A stretch of 64,000 nt of DNA from Cacajao melanocephalus (GCA_963573385.1 CAUYLG010017904.1:62001-126000), one strand, 5' to 3'. Counted from the stretch's first letter, positions 1 to 13,652 are shown. The notes: a model not told the origin generated them from the letters alone. Made by a program: numbers and translations.

Positions 1-15
1 TAGTCAGGCTCCTAC

Positions 16-153
16 CTGGTTCACATCGCTCACAGGGGCTCCCCCAGGCGGCTCCCAGGGTGGCACAGCATTCAGATTTCAGAGTGGCTCCATTAATATT
101 CACCTCACAGCGGCTGTCCTGGATGTGGAGCCAACAGGTCCCCTTCAGGCTGT
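16..153 (-). CDS. FBN2: FBN2 exon 21: first part of hybrid domain 2
   Basis: This 138-nt exon has an acceptor CAG right of 153 and a donor CAG|GTAGGA at 16/15. It starts in phase 1 and encodes 46 residues from DSLKGTCW to SPCERCEP. It contains six cysteines, including the CC pair; the rest of the domain must lie in the next exon, beyond the left edge. Hybrid domains mix TB-like and EGF-like features and stabilise the rod-shaped microfibril subunit. From memory human FBN2 reads WLNIQD and CERCEL here, whereas this sequence gives WLHIQD and CERCEP. The intron 3' of it is visible only at 1-15. Confidence 0.95.
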
Positions 154-254
154 CTGAAAAGGAACAGGAAAGGTTGGGGAACTCTTACCTCTGAAGAAAA
201 TACAGCTCAGCTGTGTATACCAAAGGCATTTGTTATAGTATTCTAAAAAAGAGG

Positions 255-388
255 GGCTGGGCAAAGTGGCTCAACGCCTATAATCCCAGCGCTTTGGGAG
301 GCTGAGGTGGAAGGATCACTTGAGCTCAGGAGTTTGAGACCAGCCTGGGAAAATGGTGAAACCCCATCTCTACCAGAAAAAAAAAAAA
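255..388 (+). mobile_element. Alu left-monomer fragment
   Basis: It starts GGCTGGGC and follows the Alu left arm through GTGAAACCCC, then ends in a poly(A) of about 12. This is a single monomer rather than a full dimer. Confidence 0.85.
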
Positions 389-587
389 GGATACTTTAAA
401 ACTTGTAATAGTGTATCCTTAGAAAACACTTTTATGTACCTGCATTCAAATATGGCATATTACATACATGTAAATAAAATATTGTGCTATATATCTCTCT
501 CACATAATATGGTAATTAATATAATTATATCTACTGATATTCTAAGAGGAGCTGTCCAAGATTTTATGCTGGTACTTAGAAACACAG

Positions 588-701
588 TGCATTGCCATGT
601 GGCACAGGCTGGTCTGGTCTTGAACTCCAGGCCTCAAGCAATCCTTCTACTTTGGCTTCCCAAAGTGTTAGGATTACAGGCATGAACCACTGTGCTTGGC
701 T
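588..701 (-). mobile_element. Alu fragment, antisense to the + strand
   Basis: The + strand shows the reversed Alu signature CCCAAAGTGTTAGGATTACA followed by TGCTTGGCTC. The fragment is only about 115 bp long and diverged. A T run follows at 708-721. Confidence 0.75.
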
Positions 702-1048
702 CTTCATTTTTTTTTTTTTTTACGTACTATAGCAACATGATAAGACCATTACTTGTGTGAAAAGTATTCATAAGATTTATACTTAATGACAAATGCTTTG
801 ATATTTAAGATTTTATCATATAAAATCCTTCAATCTCCTTCTCCCTTAAGTCCCTGCTAAATAAATCACATACAATGTATGTTCTGTTATAGAGAGGCCA
901 GTATTTCTCCAACTGAAGATAATTATTTGATGAATAATTTAAAAGAAAAAATATAAAACCAAGAAGAAATAAACATCACTTATAAAACCCCCACTAACAC
1001 ATTCCCAGGGCTAATATGTGATGTATTTTCTTTCAGGCATTTAAAAAA

Positions 1049-1074
1049 TGTGTGTGTATATGTGTGTGTGTGTA
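1049..1074. repeat. TG-rich simple repeat
   Basis: Interrupted (TG)n dinucleotide tract. A short TA tract follows separately at about 1440-1453. Confidence 0.85.
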
Positions 1075-1735
1075 GATTTATCTCTTGTTCAAAAAGTAAA
1101 TCATACTTATGGTAAACAGTTTGAAGAAATAGAAAAGTATGAGGAAGATATAAAAATTACCTATAACCGTCCAGAGATAACCACTCCTCACATTTTAAAC
1201 TGACTCCACATCAAATTCAAGTTCTTCCTTTTGAGTGACAGAGCACCCAGTGAAATACTATGCACTTTAAAATTTTTATTTTATGTACATTAAAGGGAAT
1301 AATGAATGGTTAGTATATTTTTTGGTAGCATAATGAAACGTTTTGCAAATGAACAAATAATAAATGACTGTTAATTGATTTTGAAGCAGTGATAAGGAAT
1401 ACAGTCAAAGCTGACATGGCAAATACAATTGGTTAAAAAAATATATATATATACATATCACGTCTTCCTTGTAGAGCAGTGGCTCTCAATTCAGTGTGCA
1501 TAATATTACCATGGCACTTGTTAAAATACCAATTCATAAGTTCTCAGGTATGCAGCTCAGGAATCTGAATTTTTACTAACTCCTCAGGTGATTCTGATGC
1601 AGATGATGTGGAAAACACTTTACCAAAAACTCAGTAGCATATTGCGGCAGTAAGACTTGGAAGACCACAAAGAATATTCCTACATCATTTATTTTAAAAT
1701 TCATTTTAACAATATGTACAGATAAAATTTACTTC

Positions 1736-2021
1736 TGGCCAGGCATAGTGGCTCATGACTATCATCCCAGCACTTTGGGAGGCCAAGGCGGGCGGATCGC
1801 TTGAGCCCACTTGAGTTTAAGACCAACCTGGGCAACATGGTGAAACCCCATCTATACAAATGTACACAAATTATCTGGGCATGATGGCACATGCCTGTAG
1901 TCCCAGCTACTCAGGAAGCTAAGGTAGGAAGATCGCTGAGCCCGGTAGGCAGAGGTTGCAGTGATATCGTGCAACTGTATTCCAGCCTGGGTGACAGAGT
2001 GAGACCCTATCTTCCAAAAAA
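1736..2021 (+). mobile_element. AluJ-like element, full length
   Basis: A complete dimer starts GGCCAGGCATAGTGGCTCA and ends in AGACCCTATCTTCC plus a short A tail. The many diagnostic substitutions point to an old J-type Alu. Confidence 0.85.
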
Positions 2022-2559
2022 GTAATAAGTTTTTACCTGTGAATTCAACAAGAAAAGCAACAAAAATACCGCCCCCTAACACAGAAAGGGAATTTCAATT
2101 AAACCATGGGCCTATGATGGGAGGAATAGTAATTTCTGATTCCCTAGGAAACACTGGAAGTTACCAATATCCCAAACACCAAGACAGAGGTTTAAACAAA
2201 ACAACTCTCTCTTGAACTGAATAAAGAGTTACGGGGCAAAGGTGTGAAAAAGAGCTGGACAGTCACTTTGCTTTTTTACTCCGACTTGAATATTCGGTTT
2301 GGATAAAACTGCAGAGGAACAGAAAAGGTCTGCTCATCAGCATTTGCATCAGGTCTCAGACTACAGGCTTGCTATAGATTTATACCTGTAAACTCTGTTG
2401 CACAGAGGAAACAGAGATGCTTGTATAAGGCTACTGTGTATTTAAATGATCTTTTAATAACCAGCACTAATTCTGATTTATCACCTTGGTTGTCATCATT
2501 TTTAAGTAAGATAAACGACAGTCATTACTAAGATTTATCAAGATAATGACAGAACTAGA

Positions 2560-2755
2560 AGGCTTTCTATGTATTAATTTATTTACTCATTAAAACCACC
2601 CTGTAAATTATGTACAATTTGTAGATGAGAAAATTTAGGTGCACAGAGGTCAGCCAATTTACCCAAGTTCACCCAGCTAGTACAGTGTCAGCCTCACGAT
2701 TCAAGCCCATGCAGTCTGATTCCAGAGCCCTCACTCTGTAGCACAGTGATTCTTT
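2560..2755 (-). mobile_element. MIR element
   Basis: The + strand carries the reversed MIR core: GATGAGAAAATTTAGG, then CACAGAGGTCAGCCAATTT, the CACCCAGCTAGTA block and TTCAAGCCCATGCAGTCTG. Limits are approximate. Confidence 0.75.
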
Positions 2756-3354
2756 AGGCTGGTGCTACATCAACACTGAAAAGCTACAAATCCATCGATA
2801 ACCCTCCCCACCCCCCTACAGGTTCATCCTTCTCTCTCTCCCCACTTCCCTTCCTCCATCATCCCTCCCTCTCTACCCCCTGACCCATTGTTGTGTGTGT
2901 ATATCCCCCACCCGCCTACACACAACTGAGATACAGATGTAGATAGTAAGGGGTTAGTTAAGAACTCTCAAAAAATAAAGCAGGTTAATTAGCTTGAGGG
3001 TAGAAACAGGAGAAAGACTGTTATTTTACCTAGGATGGTCAGAGAAATCGTGACTTACAATGTGGCATCTGAATACATATATAAGCAGAACAAACCCTTC
3101 AAACCCGAGCGAGGGAAAACCATCCCAGCCAGAGAGATCAGTGGACTTCAGGTGGGGATGCAGGTGCAGGAAGTAGGCCAGTTTGGCTCAGGCAGAGGGG
3201 GCGGGAGGCAGCACAGGGAGACAAGGTCACAGCAGGAGCAAGATCATGAGGGGAGCACAGGCTTCAGCTGGGACTAGAGCTTTTACTGAATGAAATGAGA
3301 AACCAAGGTTTTCATAGGGTTCCTGGACAAAGAATGATATTCTTTGAGTTATGC

Positions 3355-4105
3355 TTTAAAAGGACTGCCTGGTGACGATGTGGAGAACTGACTGTAGTAT
3401 GGAGAAAAGAAAGTAAGGTAGAGGCTACAGTAGGAATCACGAAGAGAAATGATGGTGACTTGGATTGGGGGTTGGTGTGGTGACGGTGAGAAGGGGCTGA
3501 AATATGGAAGACTTCAAGGGCAATCAATAGGTTCGCTGATGACTTCCATGTGTAGCTTGGGAAAAAGACATCAAGGATGCCACCAAGGTTTTGAGGGGTG
3601 GCAGCTAGAAGAATGAATTTACCATTTGCTGAGATGGAAATGTTTCTGGGAGGCTCAGGTTCAAGCCAGTATGCAGGAATTTGGTTTTAGACATGAGAAT
3701 TTGAGATATTGATGAGCCATCCAAGTGGAGACACTGTACAGACAGTTGGAAACAGAAATCTGGAATTGGTGGCAAGGTTGAGGCCTAGAATTTCTCTATC
3801 AACTAGAGTGACAAATGTGTGAGTCAACACAGAGGCTCTCAGGATGAATGTAGAAAGAGAAGCAGAGGTCCAAAGATGGAATGGCGGAACACTTCAGGTT
3901 GAAGGTTAGGAGGATAGGGAGGACTCAGTAAAGGAAACAGAAAACGGGCCATACAAGTGAAAGGAAAAGAAGACAGTTGTGCCTGAGAAGCCAAAAACAC
4001 AAAATTTCTTGAGAAAGAGTGAGTAATTAACTGTGACAAATACTGCTAATAATCTAAGGTGAAGAATGAGAACAGACCATTGGATTTGACAGCAGGGTGG
4101 TCACA
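3355..4105 (-). mobile_element. L2 LINE fragment (reverse-transcriptase part)
   Basis: The + strand matches the reverse complement of L2 in order: AGAGAAATGATGGTGACTTGG, then CAAGGATGCCACCAAGGTTT, GCTGAGATGG, and finally the block around ACCATTGGATTTGACAGCAG near 4075-4095. It is heavily diverged and has no open frame. Confidence 0.7.
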
Positions 4106-4109
4106 GCCA

Positions 4110-6137
4110 TATGTCCATGCAAGTTGAAGACAGAGTGCAGACCCAAGCCAAAGATGAGGGAAACTGGTCTGGATTATATAGACCCATCAAACCACAGCAG
4201 TGTAATGCAAAAAATAACCAAATGAATCATTCTATTACATTTAACCAGATTCAACCAAAATACCATTGTCTTTTTAAGCAGTTTGCAGAATCATTTGTGA
4301 TTAATTTATATTTAGAAAAGTTAAGAAAAGATTCTAAATTCTTAAATATTCTTAGTATCAACTAATTCATATACAATCTATCGTAATTTTAAATTAGTAA
4401 TCACATCATGAAATTTCAAAATGTAGTGACCTGGACCCTGTGGAAGAGAAAGTTGCAGGCTAACCACTGATGAGAGCCACTGACAGTCCTATTACACATT
4501 CGTGACTTTTCCTGCGTTGTATTTTACTATTTGTCATTTTCTTTTTCAACTAGAATTCTCTTTTTAATAGAAAAAGTACATAAAATAATGTCAAAAATTT
4601 AAAAATATTAGGGAAATTGCATTTTGAGCAGCTCTACACTGGGATATTCAAATTGGACCATAACAAATGAAAGCACACAATACACTGGCTGAGAAAAATA
4701 TGGTGGTGGTTAGTTGTTGGCAATGGGAAGAATGACATAAACACTTAGGGGTAAAAAGTCTTTGTTCTTGTTTTCTTAATAAATATAAGGGCAAAAGGCC
4801 AAAATAATAGAAGTCTATATGATGAGGCAAAAACTAAGTATCTTTGATGCTCAAGTGGCATGCAGATTTAGTTTTCTGAGACATTAATTGACTAATGCTG
4901 AATTCATTTCCTTTACATAATAAAATGACTCCATCTCAATTGGAAATTGTGGCTGAGCAAAAATATTTCTGCTTTACTGGATCCAACCCACACACCACCC
5001 ACCCCCACAACCCAGCCCGGAATTCTATAAGAAAAAAGTAATGCCCCAGGCAGATGGTAGTCTATTTCCTAATATGGAGAGCTGAGCAAGGCTCAAATTT
5101 CACCAGCTGTATCTCATTGGAAAAGGAGGAGATGGTGTTTCCAAAGAGAAGGCTTTCATTGACAATTTTGGACTTGGTCATTTGTCTTTATGTAACAAAC
5201 AGGTACTCCAGCATCCAGCTAAATATGGTTAACGTCAGACATAACACTGAAAAAACTATTGTCTTCGTCAAATGTGAAACTGAATATTGATTCTGGCTAG
5301 ATAATAAATAAAAACTCTCAGTTAATTTGGCACTATGTAGAACTGAAGAATCTTCCTATTAGGAATATATATTTAGTTCACTTTAAAAGTGGATACTACC
5401 TAATGATGTGACCTGTGTAGTCCTAGTGAATGGAACCACAGACGGTAGAAGAAGGGAAAAATTATTGGGAAAAATTTGTTCCCTTTTACATGCTGGATTT
5501 TTCCTTGCAGTAAGAGATTAATCTCCCATAATCTACATCCTATGTCATTATCAAGAACTGACCTTAAATGTTTTGAGACATATTGAAAGACGTTGCAAGT
5601 TTTAGAATCTTTTCCCCTAGAGATATCCAAAAGTAAGAAAACAGTTATCTTCTCTTCCTTGGAACTCAAAAATTTATGATTGATGGAAAAAAAGAAAAAA
5701 AAATAAATTCCCTCTACGTGTTTTAAAGCTTCAAATTCTTGTCCTGTTAGCTGAATCCAAATTTCATCACATTTTTGTTTGCCATCAAAGTTTGTTTATA
5801 AAAAAAATATGCAGTAGAGATTTGATTCTATTGCTGCCTAAGGCATTTTAGGGTAACAAATATACATATGTGTGTGGTATGGAAATAATTATAAGTTATC
5901 ACATAATATATCTACTTAGATAAAGGAAGATTTCTAGAATCTAACAAATATTGAAGAGGTTGCCTAATTCATGCTATTATGCTTTACCTCTATATTGATA
6001 TCGAGTGAAAACAACTCACATAATGTGAAATTCTTAGCTTTTTGGAATCATATTCTGTTTTTATCCACAGAAAGGCCTGAGATCTGTGCGTATCTTAGCA
6101 GTGAAACTGTAACATCAATATCATGTATGAATCTTAC
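4110..6137. other. FBN2: Intronic sequence with no recognised element
   Basis: I see no exon, RNA gene or transposon here. The sequence is AT-rich with an A run at about 5688-5705. Short open frames in it have no family resemblance. Confidence 0.5.
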
Positions 6138-6257
6138 CAATACAGATCAATCCTGTGGAGCTGAGTTTGCTGCCGGGTGAACATTCACAATTGAAAGATC
6201 CAAGGTTGTTCCTGCAGGCCCCATTGACACATGGGTTGCTTTCACATTCATTTATAT
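6138..6257 (-). CDS. FBN2: FBN2 exon 20: cbEGF-9
   Basis: This 120-nt exon is bounded by acceptor TTGTAG and donor TTG|GTAAG. It is phase 1 at both ends. It encodes [10 protein letters not shown] through TGLICI with six cysteines in EGF spacing. The DINE start supplies the calcium-ligand set, and the third-to-fourth cysteine segment has the aromatic residue expected in calcium-binding EGF modules (GSFNC). The module links TB2-side cbEGFs to hybrid domain 2. The fibrillin-1 equivalent starts DIDECESSPC, so the alignment is unambiguous. Confidence 0.96.
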
Positions 6258-9200
6258 CTACAATCCAGAAGGAAAAGATCCAGTTAGAACTGCCATGTGT
6301 TTCTGGAAAATATTATTCCAACAAGCCATGCTGTGCCAGAATGTCTGGTAAACTTGGATCTCATAATTTTAATATGGATCTATCAAGCATAAAGTGAATG
6401 GGGAATGGAGACATCCATTTTACATCATGGATAACACATCTATAGGACCGAGGACTCACAGTAGGACCACAGCAATCAGCCTATTGGGAAAGAGTTCAGT
6501 TACATGCTTCTTCAATATGTCATTACGACTTTACATAAATTGGCTTCTTTTCCCACATAATAAGATGTAATTCCAGGTGCAACATCCTGTGCACACAGGT
6601 TGATTTACTTTGATCATTTATGGTTTCATGAGGCTCTGAAAAACTTAAAAAGTCTATCTTAGAAGCAAAATATCACATTGTTGCTTTAATTCCAAGCTCT
6701 TGGCTACAAATCAGGAAACAAGGACTTAAACATTCATGGTGGGTACATAAGCCTCCTCTAGTGCCTATCCACCTTCTCTGTCTTTAGCTGTTCACTTTTA
6801 AATGTTTAGCCTGCTTAGTTTTTTAAAATACAACTAATTTTGGGAAAATAAAAATTAGAAAAAGTTGATTAAGTAGAAATAATTGCTTTGAATAGGCCTC
6901 TACAATCATTAATTTGATTTGAGGCCTAAATGAAATCATATACCATAATCTAAACAATTCCTGTTGATGGTCAGAAGTAAGCAGAACTGTACTGTGCCTA
7001 CGTTCTCAAGTGATGATTAGAGAAAATGTCAATCTTGTAATGTGTAATAGTTTAACACGAGTTAATAAAAAATAAATACAAACTTCAGGTAAAGTACTGT
7101 ACAAAATCAAAGACACTTTCAGTATAAATTCAACCACTTTTAAAGTGGTACACTTTAAAGAAGTGGCACACAGATTTCTTTCTCTGCTTAGTTAATTATC
7201 TGAAACAGATAATACACCTCAAGACATTTTACATTGAACACTGGGGTTTCTAAGCTCACAAGAATACTTTTTCTTTCTCTAAACATTTCTTTGAATTTAT
7301 TATAAAGCACTTTACTATACTGAGGAAAGCATGTAAACAAATAACTAGAAGACTTTAATGTTTCCTCTTGAATGTGTCAAGTCAAATATAAGCTAAATTA
7401 ATCCTGAAAGAGCAAGGCTCACAGCTGATTTTTTTTGTCGGTGGACTTGATATGCAAATTTAAAAATCAGTGTGAAAAACAGGTATGCTCATTCTTTGTT
7501 ACTTCAACATTACTGAAGAAGTATCCAGGTGTTAATTTAATTCTTGAAATATAAATTGTTTGAAGAAATAGAAATGTATTTTGCTTTCAGGTTGTTTAGA
7601 GTGAGAAAACCTCTTAAAAATACAAGAAAAGGTTTTGTAAATATAGCACAGATTTCTAATGAAAACATCAATCACAGAGTAGAGAAATTCTCTCATAAAA
7701 ATACAATGTAAAAAAGAAACTAGGTAACCATAAAACAAGCAGATAACTAATCTAAGGACAGATCACATATAATTCTCCTATTAATTTCATTTATAAGAGG
7801 CCTGAAAAAAGAATATCAATACTGTGTGTTTTTAAAATCTCTATTTCAAATTAAGCAATTATGAATACAGAAACTATAAACATATGCACTGACAACTACA
7901 AATATCAACTATTTAGTTTTCCTTTAAATAATATGTTTTTATGTTATAAATGTCATGGAACCAGGAATTGAAACAGTTCACTGTACATTCCTGGAAATAA
8001 ACTTCAAAGCACATCTGGTTTACATTTAACTAGTTATGTCACTGGAAACACAATCTAAACCACAGTGCTTGCTGTAAAAATTTTAACTTTCACAGACTCT
8101 CAGAGCTCAAACAAAAAAAGTAAAATAAAGTTTCTGTAACTTCAATCTGAAATATAGAACTTTACTCTCTTTATTTTTAGGGCTATTTGTTATATACTTA
8201 AAACAGTCTGCTGAAAACATGTATGACAAAATTAGTGCACAAGACAAATATACACAGAAAAAGCACAGAATCTGCTAATAATTCCCTGTCTAGTCTTTGG
8301 AAATTAATTCAGAAAGAAGAGAGTGAAGAAAACTGCTTCAGACAGAAACATTTACTGTTTGAATGCAATGGTGGAAATAAGAAAAAGACCCAAGGGAAAA
8401 AGAGATGAGTAGCCTTCAAGTCTATTCTTTGCAAAACTCTTAATAAAATGCAAATAACAGTGGGAAGAAAATGTAGAAATAACAGTTATTTGGTTAGGTT
8501 TCCCATGATAAATCATTTTTATTTCCTCCAATGTCATAAGGCTGGAGCCGAAATAGTTGCCTATCATTTCTTCTTTATTTACATAACATGAACTTATTTC
8601 CTAAAAATGACATAAAAAATTGTTCTTACATTAAAGAAATCTCTCAGATTAAGAACAAAGTACGCTTTGAATGAGTGGAGATCACTCTTTCTAACCCTCA
8701 CTGTTGCCTGATTTCGTATTAAAGTGCCTTAACATTTACATTATCACCTAATGTTACACTATTAAACACCACCGGCTCCTACTCTTCTTAACTGTTCATG
8801 TAAGCAGGCAAGTCTCTGATTTTAACTTCCTTGGTATTTCAGCTCTCAGAACCATTGCACTCTATCTTACTTGTCTATAAATAATCATTGATAATTCAGT
8901 GTACATAGCAAATAGAACCAGACATCATCCATTTAGTTCTGCATTACATGCCTCTCATAATAGCACCAGAAGGTATTTTCCTAGACAGGGAAACCAGTTC
9001 TAAAAATAATCAGTTTCCTAGTTAAATCAAGATGACATCCTACACTGCTCTTGCTTTCTAAGTTTCCTGAGATTTAACAGAAGCTTATCCTCCAACAGAT
9101 AATAGATAAAACTGAAAAAGGACTGTGGGAAGGAAGTGTAGAAAATCAGGAAAAACAAAAACCTTTGAAATCCCTTCTTCCATCTGTCCAAGGCAATCAC

Positions 9201-10694
9201 GGAGGATATATGGCTAGGATACTTTTCATAAAGTACGTTTCTCTGAGCAATTCTGAAGAATAGGTATTACAGGTGGGAAAGGGATCTAGAAAACAGAGAC
9301 TCTGTAGTTGAATACATTTGAGAAATCAGAGCTGGTTTAAAAAGAGGGCTCCTATAACCTATTGAAAGATATTCCAAACTCTTATGTGTGTTCCCTACTC
9401 ATCTATGGAGAAGAGAAATCTTCAAGCACTTTAAGTGGGAATGGAATGAGCACTCCTCTTTGAGGAGTTCCTGCAAAGACACTGGACAATAGGGCAAACC
9501 ATAAGTAAGTTTAGAGAAAGGGGATTTTATGTCAAAGTCTTCTATTTTTTTTTCTTTAGGCTAGTTATTGTTTTTCAGTAGCCCCTCTGATTTAATTCAA
9601 AGTTAGCACTGCACTTTGTAATTGCATTTCATTGACTTCAGCAGTCATTTGTGTTTTGGCATCTTCTTCTATAGTCCTAACTGGTTTCTGTTCACAAGAA
9701 TGCTTTGAAGTTAAACAGTAAGATGAAGAGAGGACTTTAACATCTTTTTGCATAATATTACTACTGCAGTTTTCCTGGCTGTGGCATCATGAAAAAACAA
9801 ATACTTTAACAGATTAAAAACGGGCTATTCCACAATCAACAAAGATGAAATCTTTTCTTAAAAGTTGCTATTCCAGAGTAGTAACTGGATTTGAGAATGG
9901 TATGGGACCCTTCTGTGGGCCAACATGGTGAGACTTAAACAGGAACAATGACATACCACAGATTATTCATACCACAGATTATTCTGAAATATACAGCATT
10001 TTGATCAAGATACATAATTTGATGTGCTCACTGCTTAACCAGTATCTTACTGAAAATGAGGACTTCTCTAACCATCTAACTCATTTAAGTAACTTCCACT
10101 GCAAAAATATGTGACTAGAAGAAAACAAAGAAGCTTTTAAACACTAGTTTATGGTCTATAAACCCAAATGACAACTTTTAATTATCAAATGGAAAGGACA
10201 ATTCTCTTAGACTAAAAACTTACTAAAGTTATCATTTTTACTTAGGCCTCAAATATTTTGTGGGCCAACCTCTTGGGCATATCAATCATTTAATAAATAA
10301 AATGTCTAAGAGTTAACTCTTCCATTACAATTCAGGTTTCTACATTAATGGATCTGAGTGGCTCTGAAAAGGGGAAAACACAGTAAACAAATATCATTCT
10401 ATTTCAACATGTAAAACAATGTGGCTCCTTCCAGTTGGTTTCTTTTTTATCCACTTCAAAATGTTTGTTTCAAATGTGTGTTGATATTTTGTCTGAATGG
10501 AACAAAATTCATGATGTTTGTTAACTGTGTTAGGTCCTTCCTATTTCAAAAACTGGCAGATTAGCTAAATGAGATTACAAAATAAAATATTCAAACAATA
10601 TTCTTTTTACTACATTGCTTCATCACTGTAATTGATGTTTATAGATCTCCAGGTACTCATTATTCACAAATAAGGCAAGGAAGACAGCTCTTAC
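6258..10694 (-). other. FBN2: FBN2 intron 19
   Basis: A 4.4 kb AT-rich intron in which I could not recognise any Alu, L1, L2, MIR or LTR. No RNA gene or open frame of a known family is visible. Confidence 0.85.
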
Positions 10695-10820
10695 CTTCAC
10701 AGGTCTCTGTCTCGGTCCTGAACACATACCCTGGTGGGCACGTACAGCTGTAACTTCCTGGCGTGTTTCGGCACAGTCCATTATCACAAAGCAGTCTGTT
10801 TACTAAACACTCATCAATGT
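10695..10820 (-). CDS. FBN2: FBN2 exon 19: cbEGF-8
   Basis: This 126-nt exon has acceptor TTTCAG to the right and donor GAAG|GTAAG to the left, and is phase 1 at both ends. It encodes [17 protein letters not shown] through TETETCE with six cysteines. The calcium-binding DIDE start and the NTPGSYSC segment are typical of cbEGF modules. Fibrillin-1 has DINECVLNSLLCDNGQC at the same place, which confirms the register. Confidence 0.96.
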
Positions 10821-11429
10821 CTGAAAGCAACCATTGAAAGACAGAAGATACACATATTTAAGCATGCATTACAGTGGGCAGCAATGTTTAATTTTATTAT
10901 TTATTTCTCTCTTCTTTGTGACATAGTCTCTGTATCACAACACACTCTTCATCCTAAGCAAAATATATTCAGTTTTATTCAAATGGGATATTTTTATGCT
11001 AGTGGCAACTTTTAAGATGCTTTTAAATCCCTGGAAAGTATGAGCTCGCTTGGAAAAGCACACCTCTACTTCACTTGCTTTTAGTCCTGTAATAATATTA
11101 TATTAGATATATTTTCAAAGCACTCATAAAATATATCAAAAGCTTAAATTCATTTGCCTGTATACTTGCTTATGTATGATAAAAGTAACAGAAGGCATTT
11201 TTTTTGATTAAAATTTTCAAAAAGAATGCCTTATATATTCATGTCCCAGATGGTTTAAATGTGCATTAAACATCAGTTAAACAAAAGACATTCATTAAAC
11301 TTTTTCCATTAGGTTTTTATCTCAAAAAGTTATTAATGGAAATGATGTATTTTGCATACTTCTTTGGCAGTCCAGAGGAGCCTAGAGAATATCATCTAAA
11401 ACTCTAGTTTAAGAAACTCACAATGAGTT

Positions 11430-11719
11430 GTTTGTTTGTTCTTGAGACAGGGTCTCACTCTGTTGCCCCAGTTGTAGTGCAGTAGTGCAATCACAGCTCG
11501 CTGAAGCTTTGAACTTCTTGGCTTAAGCAATCCTCCTGCCTCAGCCTTCCAAGAGTAGTGGAGACTACAGGCATGTGCCACCATGCCTGGCCAATTTAAA
11601 ACAATTTTTTTTAGAGATGGGATCTCACTTTGTTGTCAGGCTGTTCTGAAACTTCTGGCCTCAGGTCAGCTTGGTCTCCCAAAGTGCTGGGATTATAAGC
11701 ATAAGCTACCACACTTGGC
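11430..11719 (-). mobile_element. AluJ-like element
   Basis: Reversed Alu dimer: CTTGAGACAGGGTCTCACTC through the CTGGCCAATTT middle to AAAGTGCTGGGATTATAAGC. Several indels and substitutions indicate an old copy. Confidence 0.85.
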
Positions 11720-12026
11720 TTCACTTTTTAATCTTGTACCCTTTCATTTTTGCAAGTGTAGTTAGTGACAAAAAGAAATAAACATTCTAGTTTACAGTGA
11801 AGAACTCCTTTTACTTAAAGTTACATTTCTAGTCTTGCAAATAACAATTTTTCCTTATTAAGCAATATACTGACACTGTGGAGATTTGGAAAACAGCTCA
11901 GAGAAATATCTGCAATTCCATCACCACTGATAATATTCTTTTGCGTTTTATCTTATCTTTTCCCTTCTCGATCTTGTTTCTGCTCCAACTCTGAAACTTG
12001 ATACTTTAAAAATTAACATATTTTAA

Positions 12027-12389
<363 letters not shown>

Positions 12390-12425
12390 TGCATCACAAT
12401 TTTTAAACCCATTTTTCTATGCTAT

Positions 12426-12600
12426 GGATTGAATTGTGTCCCTTAAAAACAATCTGTTGAAGTTCTAAAACCCAGTATCTCAGAATATGACTTTATTTGG
12501 AAACAGGATTTTTATAGAAGTAATCAAGTTACAATGAGGTTGTTAGGGCAGGTTGTGATCCAACATGACTGGTGTCTATTTTAAAAGGGAAAATTTGGAC
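12426..12600 (+). mobile_element. Old interspersed repeat, family not named
   Basis: The string from TGGATTGAATTGTGTCCC through GTTGAAGTTCTAAAACCCAG to AACATGACTGGTGTC is familiar as a common mammalian repeat, but I cannot name the family. Part of it (12528-12563) recurs inverted at 13599-13634. Confidence 0.5.
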
Positions 12601-13427
12601 TTCATTTCTGGAGCATAAAAGCTAGCATGTTTGCATATTCTTATAAATGTGCAATAATCTTTGCTTGGTACTTTTCCCTGTAGTTATCAAAATCTATTAT
12701 AAGCACATAATATAAATATAGCTTTTACATCCATCTGGATGTTTGTCTTCAACTCCAAATCAAATGAGTATGTTCAATAATAAAAGCCACCACTAGAAAC
12801 ACAGAAAAATCTGTTCCTATTCTAATCATAATCATTAACACTTGGTTGTAAAAGCCATCAGTGATGTAAAACTATCATGCACAATGATGGTCTGAATAAC
12901 ATTTATGTTATAAAAGTTGACTCAAGTGCTTTTTGGGAAAATCTAGATTCTTTGCAAATTCTTGAATATATGCACTAATAGAAAACAATAAAAAATTGTC
13001 AAACCTTTTCATCCTTCTCCCCTTCCTTTTGTTAAACATAAATTACATACCTGAGTTTTTTCAATCATTGTCTTGTAAATTAAAAAAGGAAATACCTTTG
13101 TCTTAGTTGTTATGTTTAGATATATTGCGGCAATTGGTTGTTTATTTATAAAGTCAAAATTCTCTCAACCTCTAACATTGTATTTTCTTGATGTACTTTC
13201 ATCTATACTGACCTGTTAATAGTTGAAGTCAAATTTTAGTAAAAAATTACAAAATTAAGGTACATGCAGGAAAACGATAGGCTAATAATTGGGTATGTGT
13301 TAATTTGGGAAAAGAATATTTTAAATACTAAGTGGTACCACGAAGAAGTTTGTTACCTCTATGGACTAAACTACCATAGCTTTTTCCATAATAGTGTAAT
13401 ATGTGTACAAATTGTGACTGCACCATA

Positions 13428-13600
13428 ATTTTCTTTTCTTTTTTCTTTTTTGAGATGGAGTCTCACTCTGTCACCCAGGCTGGAGTGCAGAGGCGTGATC
13501 TCTGCTCACTGCAGCCTCCGCATCCTGGGCCAGTGATTCTCCTGTCTCAGCCTCCTGGGTGCTGGGATTACAGTCATATGCCACCACGCCTGGCCAATTT
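13428..13600 (-). mobile_element. Partial Alu in left palindrome arm
   Basis: Starts with the poly(T) and GAGATGGAGTCTCACTCTG, and stops abruptly at GGCCAATTT, where the inverted patch begins. It is a duplicate of part of the Alu at 12097-12389, not an independent insertion. Confidence 0.85.
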
Positions 13601-13652
13601 GGATCACAACCTGCCCTAACAACCTCATTATAACGCAGCCTTCTGGGTGCTG

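Larger units (their letters stand above)
154..6137 (-). other. FBN2: FBN2 intron 20
   Basis: About 6 kb between exons 20 and 21. It holds two Alu fragments, one AluJ, a MIR, an L2 segment, short TG and TA tracts, and a pyrimidine-rich stretch near 2790-2880. From about 4110 to 6137 I see nothing recognisable. Confidence 0.9.
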
